Shown piece after piece: positions 9,205-37,339 of a DNA stretch of 64,000 bases. Below the pieces are notes generated by a model. It was not told the DNA's origin and searched no databases. It saw nothing but the letters and a program-made list of their open reading frames with translations. Source of the DNA: Meandrina meandrites (taxonomy: Eukaryota; Cnidaria; Anthozoa; Scleractinia; Meandrinidae); contig OY855906.1 in assembly GCA_963693305.1 (NCBI GenBank), positions 29,494,626 through 29,558,625 on the forward strand. Reading direction: 5' to 3'. The position numbers and the translations under genes were made by a program. The stretch's first letter is position 1. Every line of letters begins with the position of its first letter.

Positions 9205-12200
9205 TTTAGAAAAAAAAAAAAAATCATTTTATTTAAGTGTCAATGTAATTAGCACGGCGGTACTAATTGTAGACACTGTAAATAGTGAAAGAAATATTAT
9301 AAATCGAACACAAACTTGTTAAAAATCCCAAGCAGGAGGCTGACCAGTCGGCTACATACAAAGCGCGGAGAAATTGAATTCGAGACCACCGAAGACAAAT
9401 CCATCTAGTGGCAGGGTCGGGGGGATTTGAACCCGGGACCTCCGGATTACAAGTCCAGCGCCCTAACCACTAGGCCACCGTCTGCCCCCTATAAGTTTTA
9501 AACTAATGTCAAAATTTGGTTTAATAAAAGAAAAGTTACGTCAAGTAATAGCAATTACATTTTCTCCAGCAACGGCCAAATTGATTATTAAATAAAGCCT
9601 GTTTTCCTCATACTATACAAGTCCCCTGGGTAGGAACTTTTTCCATAGCACTAACGGGAGGAAATGTTCTACTGACGTTGAGTTTATTACTTAAGCTAAA
9701 ATTGAGATTGTTAGAAGTAAGTGGCATTACTCGAAAGGAAATACCGCAGACATCGAAGGGAATACTTTTTCAACTGTCCGTAGAAATACGACCATAAGAT
9801 AATGACGTACCTCCTCCGTCGTTTGTCTGATCACAGTAGACAGGAAATGGCTGAAAATCATGATCGAAAATTGTGTATACTCCAGTTGCTTGTGAAACGT
9901 CAGAACAGTCATCGATAGCTGAAAATTAAATAGAAGACAAAGCTTCAAATAAGCAGCTAAGGAAAAAGTAGCGCATAGAGCCGCATTCAATGCTTAGTGT
10001 GGCAAAAACGAATAATTTACATAAGCGCAGGCGCAATCTATGGAATTTTTTTTCATATATTTTTAAGCAAAATGAACAAAAATGATACAAATTTTTACAC
10101 ACATATAAAAGGCTGGTTTCGTGTACAGACTCTATAATAATTAAATAACTCAAATCGAGGTGACGATAAGAGGCGAGATGTGTGGAATTATGCTGTTACT
10201 GAGGCCGTCAAAAAAACATCATTATAGATGTGTGTGTATTCCAATTGTTTCGGGAGCGTCAGAACAGAACACAGCTAAAAACAAAATTATAGCAAAACTA
10301 CATCAATAAAAGTAAACGTTTAGTGTAAAGGAATCTGTGCGTTTCACACAGCCAATTTGTGACTCAGGTGTTCGAAGCATGCAGCAATTTGAAATTCGGA
10401 TGCTAGATGGAATATTAATAAATTGCAGACATCAGATTTTTTACATGTTTCCCTAAAAAAAGTTCACTATAAATTTCTTGAATTATTTGGATTTCGTAAA
10501 AAAGTTAAGTCCATATAATATGGCAGTTTAAATCATTGACTAAATCATAGACTTTATAAACAACACTAGCAAGAGCATGTTTACTTCAGTCAGAAAGTTC
10601 GTCAGAGTTCTATGACACATTTATTGGAGACTTACCTTGGCAATCCACGCCATTTCCAGAGTAGCCAGTTTTGCAGGTGCATTGAAATGAACCTGGTATA
10701 TCCACACAGATTGCGTTTGACGAACAGTTATGACTACCGTCGATGCATTTCTTGATTTCTTAGAAGTAGATATATATTGTATTGTATTAGATGTAGATAT
10801 TTATTGTATTGCAGATGTACTTGTATTGTAATTCTTTAGGTAATAGTGTCCCGATAAGTGGGCCTCTTAAGGCGCGCTAGAAGTTTAGTTTGTACTCAAA
10901 TAAATATTTTAATGTCTTGATCGCTCAACGAAAATCTATGTTTTTACTTTGGGGGTATGTCGATTGCGTGATTGAAAAATACAGGATCTGAGCTTATTAC
11001 ACAATAATCACGAGAAAAAATTGAAAGCTTTCTCTGAGTGCAGACTCGTTACAGTAACACTACTCAACCTCGCTTCCACGTAGACACTATATATTGGGGG
11101 GTAACCTCTTGTTCGCCCTCTCAGTCTGCAAGAATGAAAGCCTTCAGATACTGACTCCATATCCTCCAATCAAGCAATCATCCCACCTTTACCCCCATCT
11201 TCAACCGTTATTCAGTGCAATCTAGCAAATACTTTTAGTTTACATAATTTTCACCCATAAGGGATAGGTTGCTGGCATGACACAAGATGATTATTTGCCT
11301 TTAGACTATACACACCGGAGGAGAACACAAGAAATGTGATCTTTCAGTGGCTGTTATGAAAATAAACGGCCACACCTAGTGGCAAACAAGATCCCAAAAT
11401 GGGAATTGTTTTTCCCAGCAAACAGAGCTTAGCCAAAGCAACACGCACTGTTATTTTGAATAAGTTGTGGTTAATTTAGAAGGAGCAAGATACTTAAATA
11501 AAGTTTATGATGATGATCTACAAGACGTTTAGTTGTTTCAAAAATCAATTGAAACAGAAAATCAATTTTATTAAATGTGAAAGTATATCAAATCAGGAAT
11601 CATTGTATTGTGTAATAGTAACAGCCCTTACCCAATTGACATTTGTCTCCATGGTAACCAAGACGACAAACACATCTGTATCCTTGGTCACCAAACCCTG
11701 CTTGACAAGTCGAGTGGTTCGCACAAGGGCTGCTATGACAGGGATTCTGAAATGAAATACATTCGGATTGAAAGCGTCGTGGAACTCACTACCTCAAGCA
11801 TTTCGGCTAGAGCTGGATTTACGTAGTTAAGGATTGGTGTGGAGGACGTTTTATCCTGTAATCTTCCTTACTCATTGCTCAAATAATTAGCTGATGCCTT
11901 AGTTGTTATTTACCAGTGAACCATGATATAATTATGATGATGGATGTTTTTGCCTTAGCTTTCCTTTCGTTTCGTACCCTGAGAGTTTCCGAGGACTAAC
12001 ACTTTCTATCAAAATTTGCACTCATGCAAATGTCTGGCTCCTTATTAGGTCTGCGATTCATGAACGGGACATTTTCATGGCCATTTTCCCCATTCTAAGG
12101 CAAGATTTTAATCGCTAAAATTTGGGATAATAACTTGCTTTGAAAATAATCCAAGGATATACATTTGGGCAATCGCGGGCTCATTCCCCGAACAGCGGCT

Positions 12201-15030
12201 GGTAATCGAGCCTAACAATTGACCTGCTCCCAACGTATCAAAACTACATAGCTCAGTTGGTAGAGCATCGCAGCGGTATCGCGGAGGTCATTGCTTCAAA
12301 TCCCGTTGTGGCCTTGAAATTTTTTTCAGGCTAAAAATGAAATCGCTTAAATTGCTTACACGCTGCGAGTACCACTTTATTAATTTTTTAAGCCCTTTTT
12401 AGTATTTAAGTTATTAACTTATAATCAAAGGCCTCTTTGAGGCTACGACTATTGTTTGTGGTGATGTTTTTGCGAACCATGAATTGCGTGACAATGAAAT
12501 CAATACGACTACAGGTGAGGTAAGGTCAACTTCAGCTTGGTGACGTGGGTGTTTTTGATCTTCTACCAATGTATAGCCGCAAGGTTTGCGCAAGTATAAA
12601 CCCGTGTAAATATGTACTGTTAGGACACAGCATTTCAAGTTCTGCTATCCCTTGTTGTTCTCGGCAAATTTCCCCCATCGGGGTAAAGGACAAAAGAAAG
12701 ATAAAGATCCCCGGTTGTTCGCCAATTAACACAGCCAACAAAAAAGTGCTCGAGTGTTCACTTTGAATAATCAACATTTTGACGAAGATTCACATTATTC
12801 GCCACGAATTCCATTATTAAAACCAATATACTACAAAGTCCTGGTCGATTTTCATACTGTTGTTTGAAAGGGTTTCAAACAACGTTTCGCACGAGCGATT
12901 ATGCCAAGTTCAACTGGCGATAAATAAATTTCATGCCGACAAAAATTTGGTCAAACTTAACTTAATTCGTACAGGAAATGTCTTCTGGGTTTGTAAAACC
13001 GGTTGAAACTGAACGTTTCACAGACCGTTTATATGAACCGTTGTGCAACCGGAAGCCATCAAACTAATCAAAAACTTGTCAAAAATATGTCAAAAACTTA
13101 GTCGGGTGGCTACGGTTCGACGTGCTTGATTGTAATTAATCTGGACTATTGATCAAATCTAAAGCAAATTTATGCCTCTGCTCGATCCCCTAAATATATA
13201 AACAGAACACAATAGTGCGGCTTCGGAGCAAAACGAAACGTAGCAGGGGAAGACGCGTTTAATCTAAATTTAATGCATAAATTAATAGTTTAACTGGAAT
13301 GGACAATAGCCCACATCTAAACTCCTATTTTACATAACGCAAAATATTCGTAAAAATGATCATTTGCATCTTGTAAGCTGAAGAGCTTTAACTTTTTCAA
13401 AAATGTTTTCTTACCAGAACATCACGGTAGGTGTAACCATCTCTTGTGATAAAATCGTCACTGGACACTTGCAAGTATGTGCGATTGTTTAACTCGCATC
13501 GTGGTGTTCCAGCTTGCATTGGGCCATAATTATAGGACACGCAGTTCGGTTCTCGGTGGCAGCGTATCTCGCACATGTCTTTGCTCCGAAGGTTCATACT
13601 TCTGATAATGTGGTTTACAAGAACTTTATCCTTGGTGTGCGGATTGAAGTCCATAATTCTGCAGTCATCTGAATGGGCTATGTTTAAAAAAATAGTAGAA
13701 AATGACATTGGTAACCTTTGCACAGGTAAACAAGACACAGTTTATATTTACGATACCTCTGATCGGTCCAAACAAAAATCACCGGTGGATGTTGAGATAT
13801 CTTTCTTTGTGACATCGGAAATGACTACCAACTTTTTTTGGCTATCTTATGTTAATTAAAATAAAATATGGCCGATACACTACTCGCCGTAGAAGAGCAC
13901 ACGAAAGTGACTCTGAAGTTACTGTTCGCCGATTGGGCAAAATAATACAAAGGATTTTTTTTTGCTCAATCAGGAGCCAGCATTCGCAGAGTCGCTTGGA
14001 AATGGTGTGGAGAGACTCGTTTCCCAGGAGCTCTTTTACTTTTATAGAAAACTTTCGCAGCTACGACTTTTGCCCGATTTACTTCGTTTTGCCCCGACTA
14101 ACTGCCCCTGGGTCTCCGAGAATGGCCAAAACGTTAACCACCAGTGCTTTTTCGGATTTCTGTCAACACGTTTATCTGGTAAGACAGATAAATCGAAATT
14201 AGCTGACAGACAATTTTCACCTAGCACAAAAGTTTGGCCCTTATCTGTTTAATTTGTTCTTAAAATCTGCAACCCTAATTCCGTAAAAAATAATATTACC
14301 GTTTATGACAAAAAGATTGAATCGTTTGGCCGACGACTTCTTATAGCGCAAAAGATGGCATCATTTTTAGATATAGAATATGGAAATCTCATGTTCATAG
14401 TTTCTTCTTATTTCATTTCTATGCAGGACGAAGGATGTTAATTTCTGTGCATTCTCCACTGAATTTTTCCGCCAAACGACAAGATTAGGGAACCTACCCA
14501 CTTTCGCTTGCTTTTACACCGCTAAAATTGCACTTTGAGCCTCCTTTTCGGTTAACAGCTTCTTCCATTTAATAAGTAAGTTTATAATTAATTAATTATG
14601 ACGTTAGTAACTAAGTATATGCTCTTAAACTCTTAGTCTGAATAAAAGAAACAAGGTTTTCGTCTTAGAATAGTTTCAGATGCAGATGAAAATACATTTC
14701 TTTGTAAAAGTTTCAGTGGCTCAACTTGAACATACCACATCGTCGACCAAACGTATTGTAAACAGCAAATAAATTGAATAAATAATTAAATATGCCTGCA
14801 TGTCGGCAGCAAAGCTCTATAAAGAGCCGACAGTTCGGTTCTCCATTTAATTAAATCTTCAACATCTAAAGAGAACCATCTCTTTTACGAAAACGAATTT
14901 CTTTTCAATTTCTTTCTAGCTAATGAACGTTATTGTGAAGACAGAAAGGAAAATTTCAAAATGTAGAGAAATATGGCCCACCTTCGTTAGCTGCAGCGAT
15001 TAACAGAAATACAATAAGTATGTTTGTCAT
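8074..15030 (-). CDS. Gene B: secreted PAN-EGF-EGF-fibrinogen-related protein (USOMP5-like), 394 aa
   Basis: Seven exons spliced by eye: 15030-14982, 13677-13415, 11746-11632, 10758-10636, 9918-9811, 9161-8983 and 8421-8074. They total 1185 nt in one open frame with GT/AG borders throughout. Domain order is signal peptide (about 1-16), PAN/apple (17-104), EGF (105-142), EGF (143-184), then a fibrinogen-related module starting C-S-D-V and holding the hallmark D-G-G-G-W-T. The last exon ends in a Cys/Trp-rich stretch typical of coral proteins named 'uncharacterized skeletal organic matrix protein 5' (recalled family resemblance). No transmembrane segment is seen, so it is probably secreted. The C-terminus differs from gene C by a 1-nt indel that brings the stop forward. 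A SINE lies in intron 5. Confidence 0.82.
8983..9161 (-). CDS. Gene B exon 6: fibrinogen-related domain, middle
   Basis: 179 nt from acceptor TGTCAAG to donor GTAAGT. It begins G-W-T-M-I-F-K-V-V-G and ends N-W-Q-T-F-N-P-Q-E. The gene C counterpart at 24459-24637 has the same length and phase. Confidence 0.86.
9171..9488 (-). mobile_element. Full-length tRNA-derived SINE with poly(T) tail in gene B intron 5
   Basis: On the minus strand it begins GGGGGCAGACGGTGGCC. An A box (GTGGCCTAGTGGTTA) and an intact B box (GGTTCAAATCC) follow. The body includes CCACTAGATGGATTTG, as in the SINE at 3756-3965. It ends in two T-runs, the last about 30 nt, immediately upstream of the acceptor of exon 6. It sits in the same orientation as gene B. 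Confidence 0.8.
9811..9918 (-). CDS. Gene B exon 5: start of fibrinogen-related domain
   Basis: 108 nt, acceptor TTTCAG, donor GTACGT, phase 1-1. It encodes A-I-D-D-C-S-D ... P-V-Y-C-D-Q-T-N-D-G-G, the classic N-terminal part of fibrinogen-related and COLF-like modules that leads into GGGWT. Confidence 0.85.
10231..10274 (-). pseudogene. Relic of a duplicated fibrinogen-related exon in gene B intron 4
   Basis: After a TTTTTAG acceptor-like site the minus strand reads CSDAPETIGIH in the frame used by exon 5 of B (CSDVSQATGVYT) and the gene C equivalent (CSDAPQITGIYA). Similarity stops after about 44 nt, before P-V-Y-C-D and the DGGG donor. It appears to be a truncated extra copy, probably not spliced. 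Confidence 0.6.
10636..10758 (-). CDS. Gene B exon 4: second EGF-like domain
   Basis: 123 nt, symmetrical phase 1-1. It encodes IKKCIDGSHNC ... SFQCTCKTGYSGNG ... C with donor GTAAGT. Closely matches gene A exon 4. Confidence 0.85.
10885..11490. other. Extra DNA in gene B intron absent from gene A
   Basis: The gene A intron (396-667) is much shorter. About 600 bp present here breaks the alignment between TTAAGG and AAAGTTTATGATG. No ORF, tRNA promoter box or terminal repeat was recognised. Confidence 0.5.
11632..11746 (-). CDS. Gene B exon 3: EGF-like domain
   Basis: 115 nt, acceptor TTTCAG, donor GTAAGG. A six-cysteine EGF from NPCHSSPC to G-D-K-C. Phase 0 to 1. Confidence 0.86.
12243..12410 (+). 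mobile_element. tRNA-derived SINE of the TTTTTTTCAGGCT type
   Basis: The head has an A box TAGCTCAGTTGGTAGAGC and a B box GCTTCAAATCC. The body begins GAAATTTTTTTCAGGCT and continues with the TTAAATTGCTTACA...CTGCGAG segment of a common anthozoan SINE (recalled). The tRNA fold is imperfect, so it is not called a functional tRNA. Lies in a gene B intron, antisense to the gene. Confidence 0.65.
13415..13677 (-). CDS. Gene B exon 2: PAN/apple domain
   Basis: 263 nt, acceptor ACATAG, donor GTAAGA. It carries [20 protein letters not shown] and a later R-C-E-L. Phase 1 to 0. Differs from gene A by only a few residues. Confidence 0.87.
14982..15030 (-). CDS. Gene B exon 1: signal peptide
   Basis: The ATG at 15030 encodes MTNILIVFLLIAAANE, then donor GTGGGC, phase 1. 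Hydrophobic core with small residues before the likely cleavage point. Same length as gene A exon 1. Confidence 0.8.
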
Positions 15031-15908
15031 ATTCACGTTGAACCTACGAAGACGAAGAAACTAAAGTGTGATGGAACACACAATGAAATCTAAATTTACG
15101 GTCGAAGACCTAGTTACATACACGTGGCGTCCTCTCTGATTACTGGGAACTCGCATAAAGCTGATCTTTCGGATACAAAACACCTGCCATGGATTTTACG
15201 AAACGCTCTAGAAATTACTTAAGAACTCCACTCACAACGTGCGTCATGAAAACAATACAATAGTGTGTTAATGCGTTCACTGATATTCCGAATCACTGGC
15301 ACCTATTTGAGATGTATTTATTCCAAGTCTTGCCTAATGTTGCAAGGCTTTGGGCAACGTTGTCATTTGCATTTTGTGTTTTTTTTTATTGCTTTTTAGT
15401 TCATCTTAGTAAATTTCACTCCCCTGTGAGTTCCACGAATTGTGTTTTTGTGTTGACACGTTGGGCTAATTGATTTCTCTCTAGGATTGGTTGCCTTAGA
15501 AAAACAAACCAAATACAAAAACGAACTAAAAAAAATTCACGAAAACAAAAACAGTTTTGTTTTCTTCTTACGTTGCATAAGAATCGTAAAAAGCCTACAC
15601 GACTCCCAACTATGCACCTTTAGTGTTTGACATGTCGCGGGCCATTCTTAGTATCTTCAAATTTGCGCTTTGAAAAGCGTGTCTTCAAGTGATTTGTCTC
15701 TCTTAGGGGATATTTTAAAATCCTTCTCAGTTATAGTTGATTTTAAATAAAACTCCATTTGCGCATAAAAGTCTTTTAGGTTGTTTCTACCTGGGTGGTA
15801 TGTTGTTATAGATGGTAGTATCATGACACGAAAAGTTGGCTTTCACCGACACCTTTGACTTGAGGTAATTGTGACAGGTAAAGGCCGTCTAGCCAGACCT
15901 GTGGCATA

Positions 15909-16192
15909 GGCCGTTTTTATACTAGAGACGCGTTACCCGTCTGAACGAGCTTCGGCAAGCATTTTGTAATTCGCCCGGTTATCCGTCTCTAGTATAAAGA
16001 CGGGCGCAAGACGCGTTACCCGTATAAACGAGCAACTTTGCGAAACGCGTCTTGAACGACGTATTTCGAAACATAGCTCGTCTAGATGGGTAACGCTGCT
16101 TGTGCCCGTCTTCATACTAGAGACGGATAACCCAACAAACTACAAAATGTATGCCGAAGTCCGTCCAACGCGCCTCTAGTATAAAAACGGCC
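15909..16192. mobile_element. MITE with GGCCGTTTTTATACTAGAG terminal inverted repeats
   Basis: 284 bp. The left end is GGCCGTTTTTATACTAGAGA and the right end its near-exact reverse complement. Internal copies of CTCTAGTATAAAGACGGGC and its complement make a nested foldback. ATA flanks both sides (15906-15908, 16193-16195), a possible 3-bp target duplication. Non-coding. Confidence 0.75.
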
Positions 16193-16478
16193 ATACCTTT
16201 GATCGTAACAAAGGGCGTCTTCAATTTTGATATAAATACCCCTTTGACGTTTATTGAAGGTCTGACAAAGATACAGTGAAATATGACTTTGACTCGTGCA
16301 AATTAATGTAACCAATTTTAATTAACTTATCATTGTCATGTATTTTATACATGAGCCTCTGGTTCGGATATAAAGGGTACCCTTATCCAAGGTTATATAC
16401 ATAAATTAGATTGTTTTGATAAGATCTTTCCCACAAGTCGATATGTTTTAATTTGTAGACAATGTAAATAATCATCGC

Positions 16479-16680
16479 TCAGCTGGTGGAACATTCTAGC
16501 GGATCGCTGAGGTCATTGGATCTTATTGAAGATAAATATTTCATTTTCCTTCCCTCATTTTCCCTCCACGTGGAGGGAAAATGGTGGAACATTCTAGCGG
16601 ATCGTTGAGGTCATTAGATCTTATTGAAGTTAAAAATTGTACTTTCCCTTCCTTAATTTCCCTCCAAGTGGTTTAATTGC
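16479..16680 (+). repeat. Duplicated degenerate tRNA-like unit with 28-bp palindrome
   Basis: Two roughly 105-bp copies of a unit containing GTGGAACATTCTAGCGGATC and GAGGTCATTRGATCTTATTGAAG. They are separated by a perfect palindrome at 16556-16583 centred on CCACGTGG. The start (ATCGCTCAGCTGGTGGAAC) resembles a decayed A box, so a SINE origin is likely. Confidence 0.55.
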
Positions 16681-17109
16681 TTTACATTATACGAGAAAAA
16701 AAAAAAAGCTCATTCAACGACAACGGTAGCGCCGAGGACAACACCTTGTGAAAGTTGATTTTTTTTCACTTCAGAATCTCGTGATTATCCAGATGTATTC
16801 GGTATGTCCATAGGTTTAGGAACTAGCTCAAGCTGAATATGCAAAGAGAGTGTTCTACAAAAAAAAAATGTGAAAGTTTAGCCGTCGTCGTTCACGTTCT
16901 CCAAAACACTCAAAATTTGGTCATTTTTCACGCTGTTATTTCGCAGAGAACGGCCACGAATGTACCAAGATTTGAAACGCAATTGTAGAGCTGTTATTCT
17001 GCTCATCATACAAAAACATGAATTTCTCCAAAACGAAAGAAGATGTTTAAAAACGGAAAACGCCATTCTTCTTTATTTTCAGGCCTTAAAAATAAGCAGG
17101 GATTGATTT

Positions 17110-17290
17110 TTACTTCATAGGCACTTTAACAATTATTGGACGAGGTTGAGCAAAATATCGACATTTGTCAGTGGCAAGCAGATCAATTGTTAACAGAAGC
17201 CGAAGGCTGAGGCAAATAATTGATCTGCAAGACAGTGACAAACCACGATATTTTGTGAAAACAGAGCACAACAATTGTTTTATCATTGGA
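17110..17290. mobile_element. Foldback element
   Basis: Imperfect inverted repeats run from AACAATTATTGG / GAGCAAAATATCG to CGATATTTTGTG / CAACAATTG. The tip is GCAGATCAATTGTT...AATAATTGATCTGC around AAGCCGAAGGCT. No coding capacity; open frames on both strands here are by-products of the symmetry. Confidence 0.6.
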
Positions 17291-18113
17291 TCACTGAATT
17301 TGTTTTGCACATCACCTTCGGGAACACGAAACTGCCCGCTTCCTTGCTAAAAAATACGGAATAACTGTTCTTCATTGAATTTTCTTTCTTTCTGATACTA
17401 CCTAAATTCATTAAGGGAAATTTTCGTTGCCTTCTTCATCTTTCCGCTGTTTTTGCGGGTCATGTCGACAAATCAAACCGCTCTCCCACACTGGCTGGCG
17501 TCCACGCTGCTTGCCGATCGCGACTTCGCCGCTTACCGTTCGTTATTTTCGCAGCAAAAGAGAGACTGCCCGCAGTCTAAGCATTCATGGGCAGAATGTT
17601 ATTTGCAGCAAAATCACTGTCGGACAGTAATACGCAGGAGCAGACCATAATTTGTAGGCAGTAATTTGCAGGTCACACGGTAGGCTCTAGGCCAATGGAA
17701 AAAAAAAAAAAAAAGAGAAAAATGTATCGAATGATAAAGCCTTTCGTTCTGTGACGTTCTCGTTCACGTTGGTGTCGTAGTTTGCTTATGCTCCCTAATT
17801 TCTTTTAGGTCATTTTTTTATGAAAAGCAAATAGTGAGATAATTTAAGTAAGCCCAGAAGGTGTCTGCTTAAATATTTGCATTTCTAAGTTTGGCATTTT
17901 ATATATCAACAAAAATTTCGGTTCACCTCTATTCAACAACAATTCCTTCACTTGAGCAAAGCTGAGGCCTACTTGATGAAGTTTTCTCTTAACGTACGTT
18001 TCAACATCAATAGTTTCAAACGTCTGCGGACATCCGATCTGTACAAAAATCCAATTAATGTGTGTTTAAGTTTTGTTCGCCAAGTTACAACATTTAAAAA
18101 GTAATACGTTTTG

Positions 18114-18660
18114 GCGACAATTTTTAAATTTAAATAGCTAATGCTATTAAAACGACACTGTCATACCTGAAATATCATATTTTATAAGAAGGGCGTGTAG
18201 CTTGCTATGATTTTGCTTTATTGTCTTGTAATAGGAAGAGGAAAATGCTAAAAGTGGTAACATAATATTTGGTAGTTCCATTCTCCTTGGATGAAGCCTT
18301 GCAAAACAGCGGATTACTTCGTCAATGTCAATGTCTGTGTTGTAGTGGATATAGGAAAATTCTGACCGATTTCCGTAAAAAGGTGGAAACCGGCAGGTAT
18401 CCGCGCCTGCCCTGAATCTTCCAAAAGCAAAGTAAAGTTACAGTCGACCTCCTATGCTTATGATCATGAGTTTGCGACTGGAACTTCGATTATTCATCAG
18501 CGTTTGCGTTCGGGCGACAAGTTTTAAATTTAAATAGCTAATGCTATTAAAAGGACACTGTCATACCTGGAATATCATATTTTATAAGAAGGGCGTGTAG
18601 CTTGCTATGATTGTGCTTTATTGTCTTGCAATAGGAAGAGAAAAATGCTAAAAGTGGTAA
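18114..18660. repeat. 147-bp direct repeat, 400 bp apart, flanking a dispersed repeat
   Basis: The 147-bp copies are at 18114-18260 and 18514-18660 with a few substitutions. The sequence between them (18261-18513) recurs at about 21649-21901, inside gene C's last intron. This looks like insertion of one repeat into another followed by duplication. Confidence 0.7.
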
Positions 18661-20439
18661 AAGCAAAGAAATATCAACTAAAATTTCATCAGAATCCTGG
18701 CCAAAAATAAAATGCAATCCCCTTCCGTCCTTGCAATCCTGTACTCCTTCCTCAAAATAACTGTTCTATCTTGTTTTGTGGGGTCTTTTTTATCAAATTT
18801 ATTCGTGTATTTGGTGGCATTTGACAACACACTAAAGAAATTAGAAAAAAAGAAAATTTCTATGATCAACCGTGTTAGTGTCCTTTAATATTTAAAAAAA
18901 AAACAACTCCTATTTACTGTATAGCTCCTTCAGTAATTACAGAGTACATAGGGCACCGGTTTACGTCTCGTTGTCACATCACAGTGGTTTGCAGATACAG
19001 CAGTAAGAAGTCCGTAGTTTGGGATGATCACGGGAAGTTCTAATAATTTAGTACACTATTTCCAAATCAATGATGCATGCGACTTTCACTGTACATGGGC
19101 GAGTAAATGCTATGGCCACCAACAAGGAACATTACACTTTCTTCTTTCACTTGCTTAGGGAAGAGAAAGGGCGATGTTTTGTAATTTTTGGGTTTTTAAC
19201 CATCTTGGTTATTCTTACTGGACACTTAAGACACTAAATAAAAGTTAAAACTTGTGAACGTTGTTGATGAGAAAGACCAACATGAATTAAGGAAAGCGTC
19301 TACATATACCAATGAGTTGTCCATTTATGTAACTAGGGATAACACTGCATACACATCCTGTTAGATTCTATACCAAGCCTTGCCGGCGGTGGTCTTTAGC
19401 CAAGCTTACACATGTATGACTCGAGCGTAACCATAAAGACAGCGTTAACCAGAGACTGTCCCTTCGCAATAATGCAGATGGCAAGTGTCAGCAGCTTTGT
19501 GATTAAACGCTCATTATATTGTCTCTCTGCCAGGTTAACGATGAATAAGAAAGAAAATTTCTTGCGAAACACTTCATGTTTGTTTTCGGTCGATCACCGG
19601 ACATTAGGCGTGTCCTGATGGCTTCATCAACTGGCTTGCACCCATAATCTAAACTACTGTCTAAATTTTGTTTAATAAACGGGAAGTTATGTCAAGCTAC
19701 AGCCAATTGAATTTTTCCAAGCAACGGCCCAAAAATATACTGTAGTTGGCCCAAGCTTGTAAGCTTTCGGCGCACGCATAAACCAGTCTAAAGAACTTTC
19801 CTCAGCGAATGTACACTATCATTACATCTGCAACTCCAACATCACCTAAAAAAAAATGAGGACAAAATAAGATTGTGAAGTATTTTGTAAAGCAATGAAT
19901 TATTCTAAAACAGCTACTAGAACGGGTGTCGATTTCTTGCGTCAAACTCATTTCAGTTGTGGTCAGTTATTTGCCAACCAAATTCGGAGACAACTTGACG
20001 TAGCGTTTTGGCAATTTGTTCGGCTTATACAGTTTTGATTAACGTTTTAAACAGCAATAAGACAGCTTAATGTTAGTGGCCGTGATACAAAGTTTCTCTC
20101 AGAGTAGACCTCATAGTTCATCATAGTTCATGCTCACTGTAACCCCAGATTATCTCAAAATAAAGTCGAATACCGATCTGATCACTAGAGCCCATACTAA
20201 CTCGAACCACCCGCTAACTTGAACCTTGTTGATTCCCTATTCAGGCCATTTTCTTACTTATTTTACCCCTGATAACTCGGACGTTTTTCGATTTCCCTTC
20301 TCAAACTCATTAATAATTCATATGGTTAACACAAACGAAATCAAAACCACGACGGTGGTTTGAAAACTGTTCTTAATTAGCATAGATTTTTAAGATTTTA
20401 TTTCTCTGTTTTCTCTGTAGTTTTAGTTGCGATTGAGAA

Positions 20440-20584
20440 GATATATCAAACAATCGTGAGAGTGTTTCATCACACTTCCAAACACCTCGAAATTCGTCAA
20501 AAAATACTCCGCTGCGCGTGGTATTTTCAACTCTCTTCTCCGTTTGGAAATGTTATGAAACACTCTCCCTCGTGTTTGATATAT
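20440..20584. mobile_element. MITE with ATATATCAAACA terminal inverted repeats
   Basis: The left end ATATATCAAACAATCGTGAG and GTGTTTCATCAC are mirrored on the right by GAAACACTC...CGTGTTTGATATAT. About 145 bp. It lies just 3' of the gene C stop. A diverged relative is at 32362-32482. Confidence 0.75.
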
Positions 20585-20618
20585 TACTTTAGGAGATGCG
20601 AAAGGATACCACAATAGA

Positions 20619-36864
<16,246 letters not shown>

Positions 36865-37339
36865 GGCACTGGGCATAATAAGCCTATGAACCAAAGGATA
36901 AGCTGATCGAAGCGACAAACTGCACAAAGTCTGTCCAAAATTCGTCGCTTATACCTTACAGATACCTATTAATTTTTAATTGTTTTTTAACGCGAACGAT
37001 AGGCGGTAAAGTCATCAACAATTATGCAATCAGTGACAATGACTGTGTCATTGTCCTTATATCCAATTTTAATCTGCTTATTTTTATTTTTGCATTTGCA
37101 TTTGCATTTTGAAGGCAGCTTGCTATGAAACCAAGCATTTAACAGCAAACGTGACAACACGAAGATTCTGAAACTTTTTTTTAAGTTCAGAATGAATTTT
37201 GAGTAAACAGAAGTTTTGAGATTAGAGGTTAAAGGTTTAAAGATTAGCCAAAGACAGAACCATGTCGTCACATAAAATTTATTCGCCACATATATGTATA
37301 GGTAATCGCATGATTTTGAGTGCAATTTGGGATAAATAA

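Noticed and set aside
12243..12315. Functional tRNA gene
   Set aside because: A and B boxes exist but the cloverleaf is poor and a SINE body with TTTTTTTCAGG follows.
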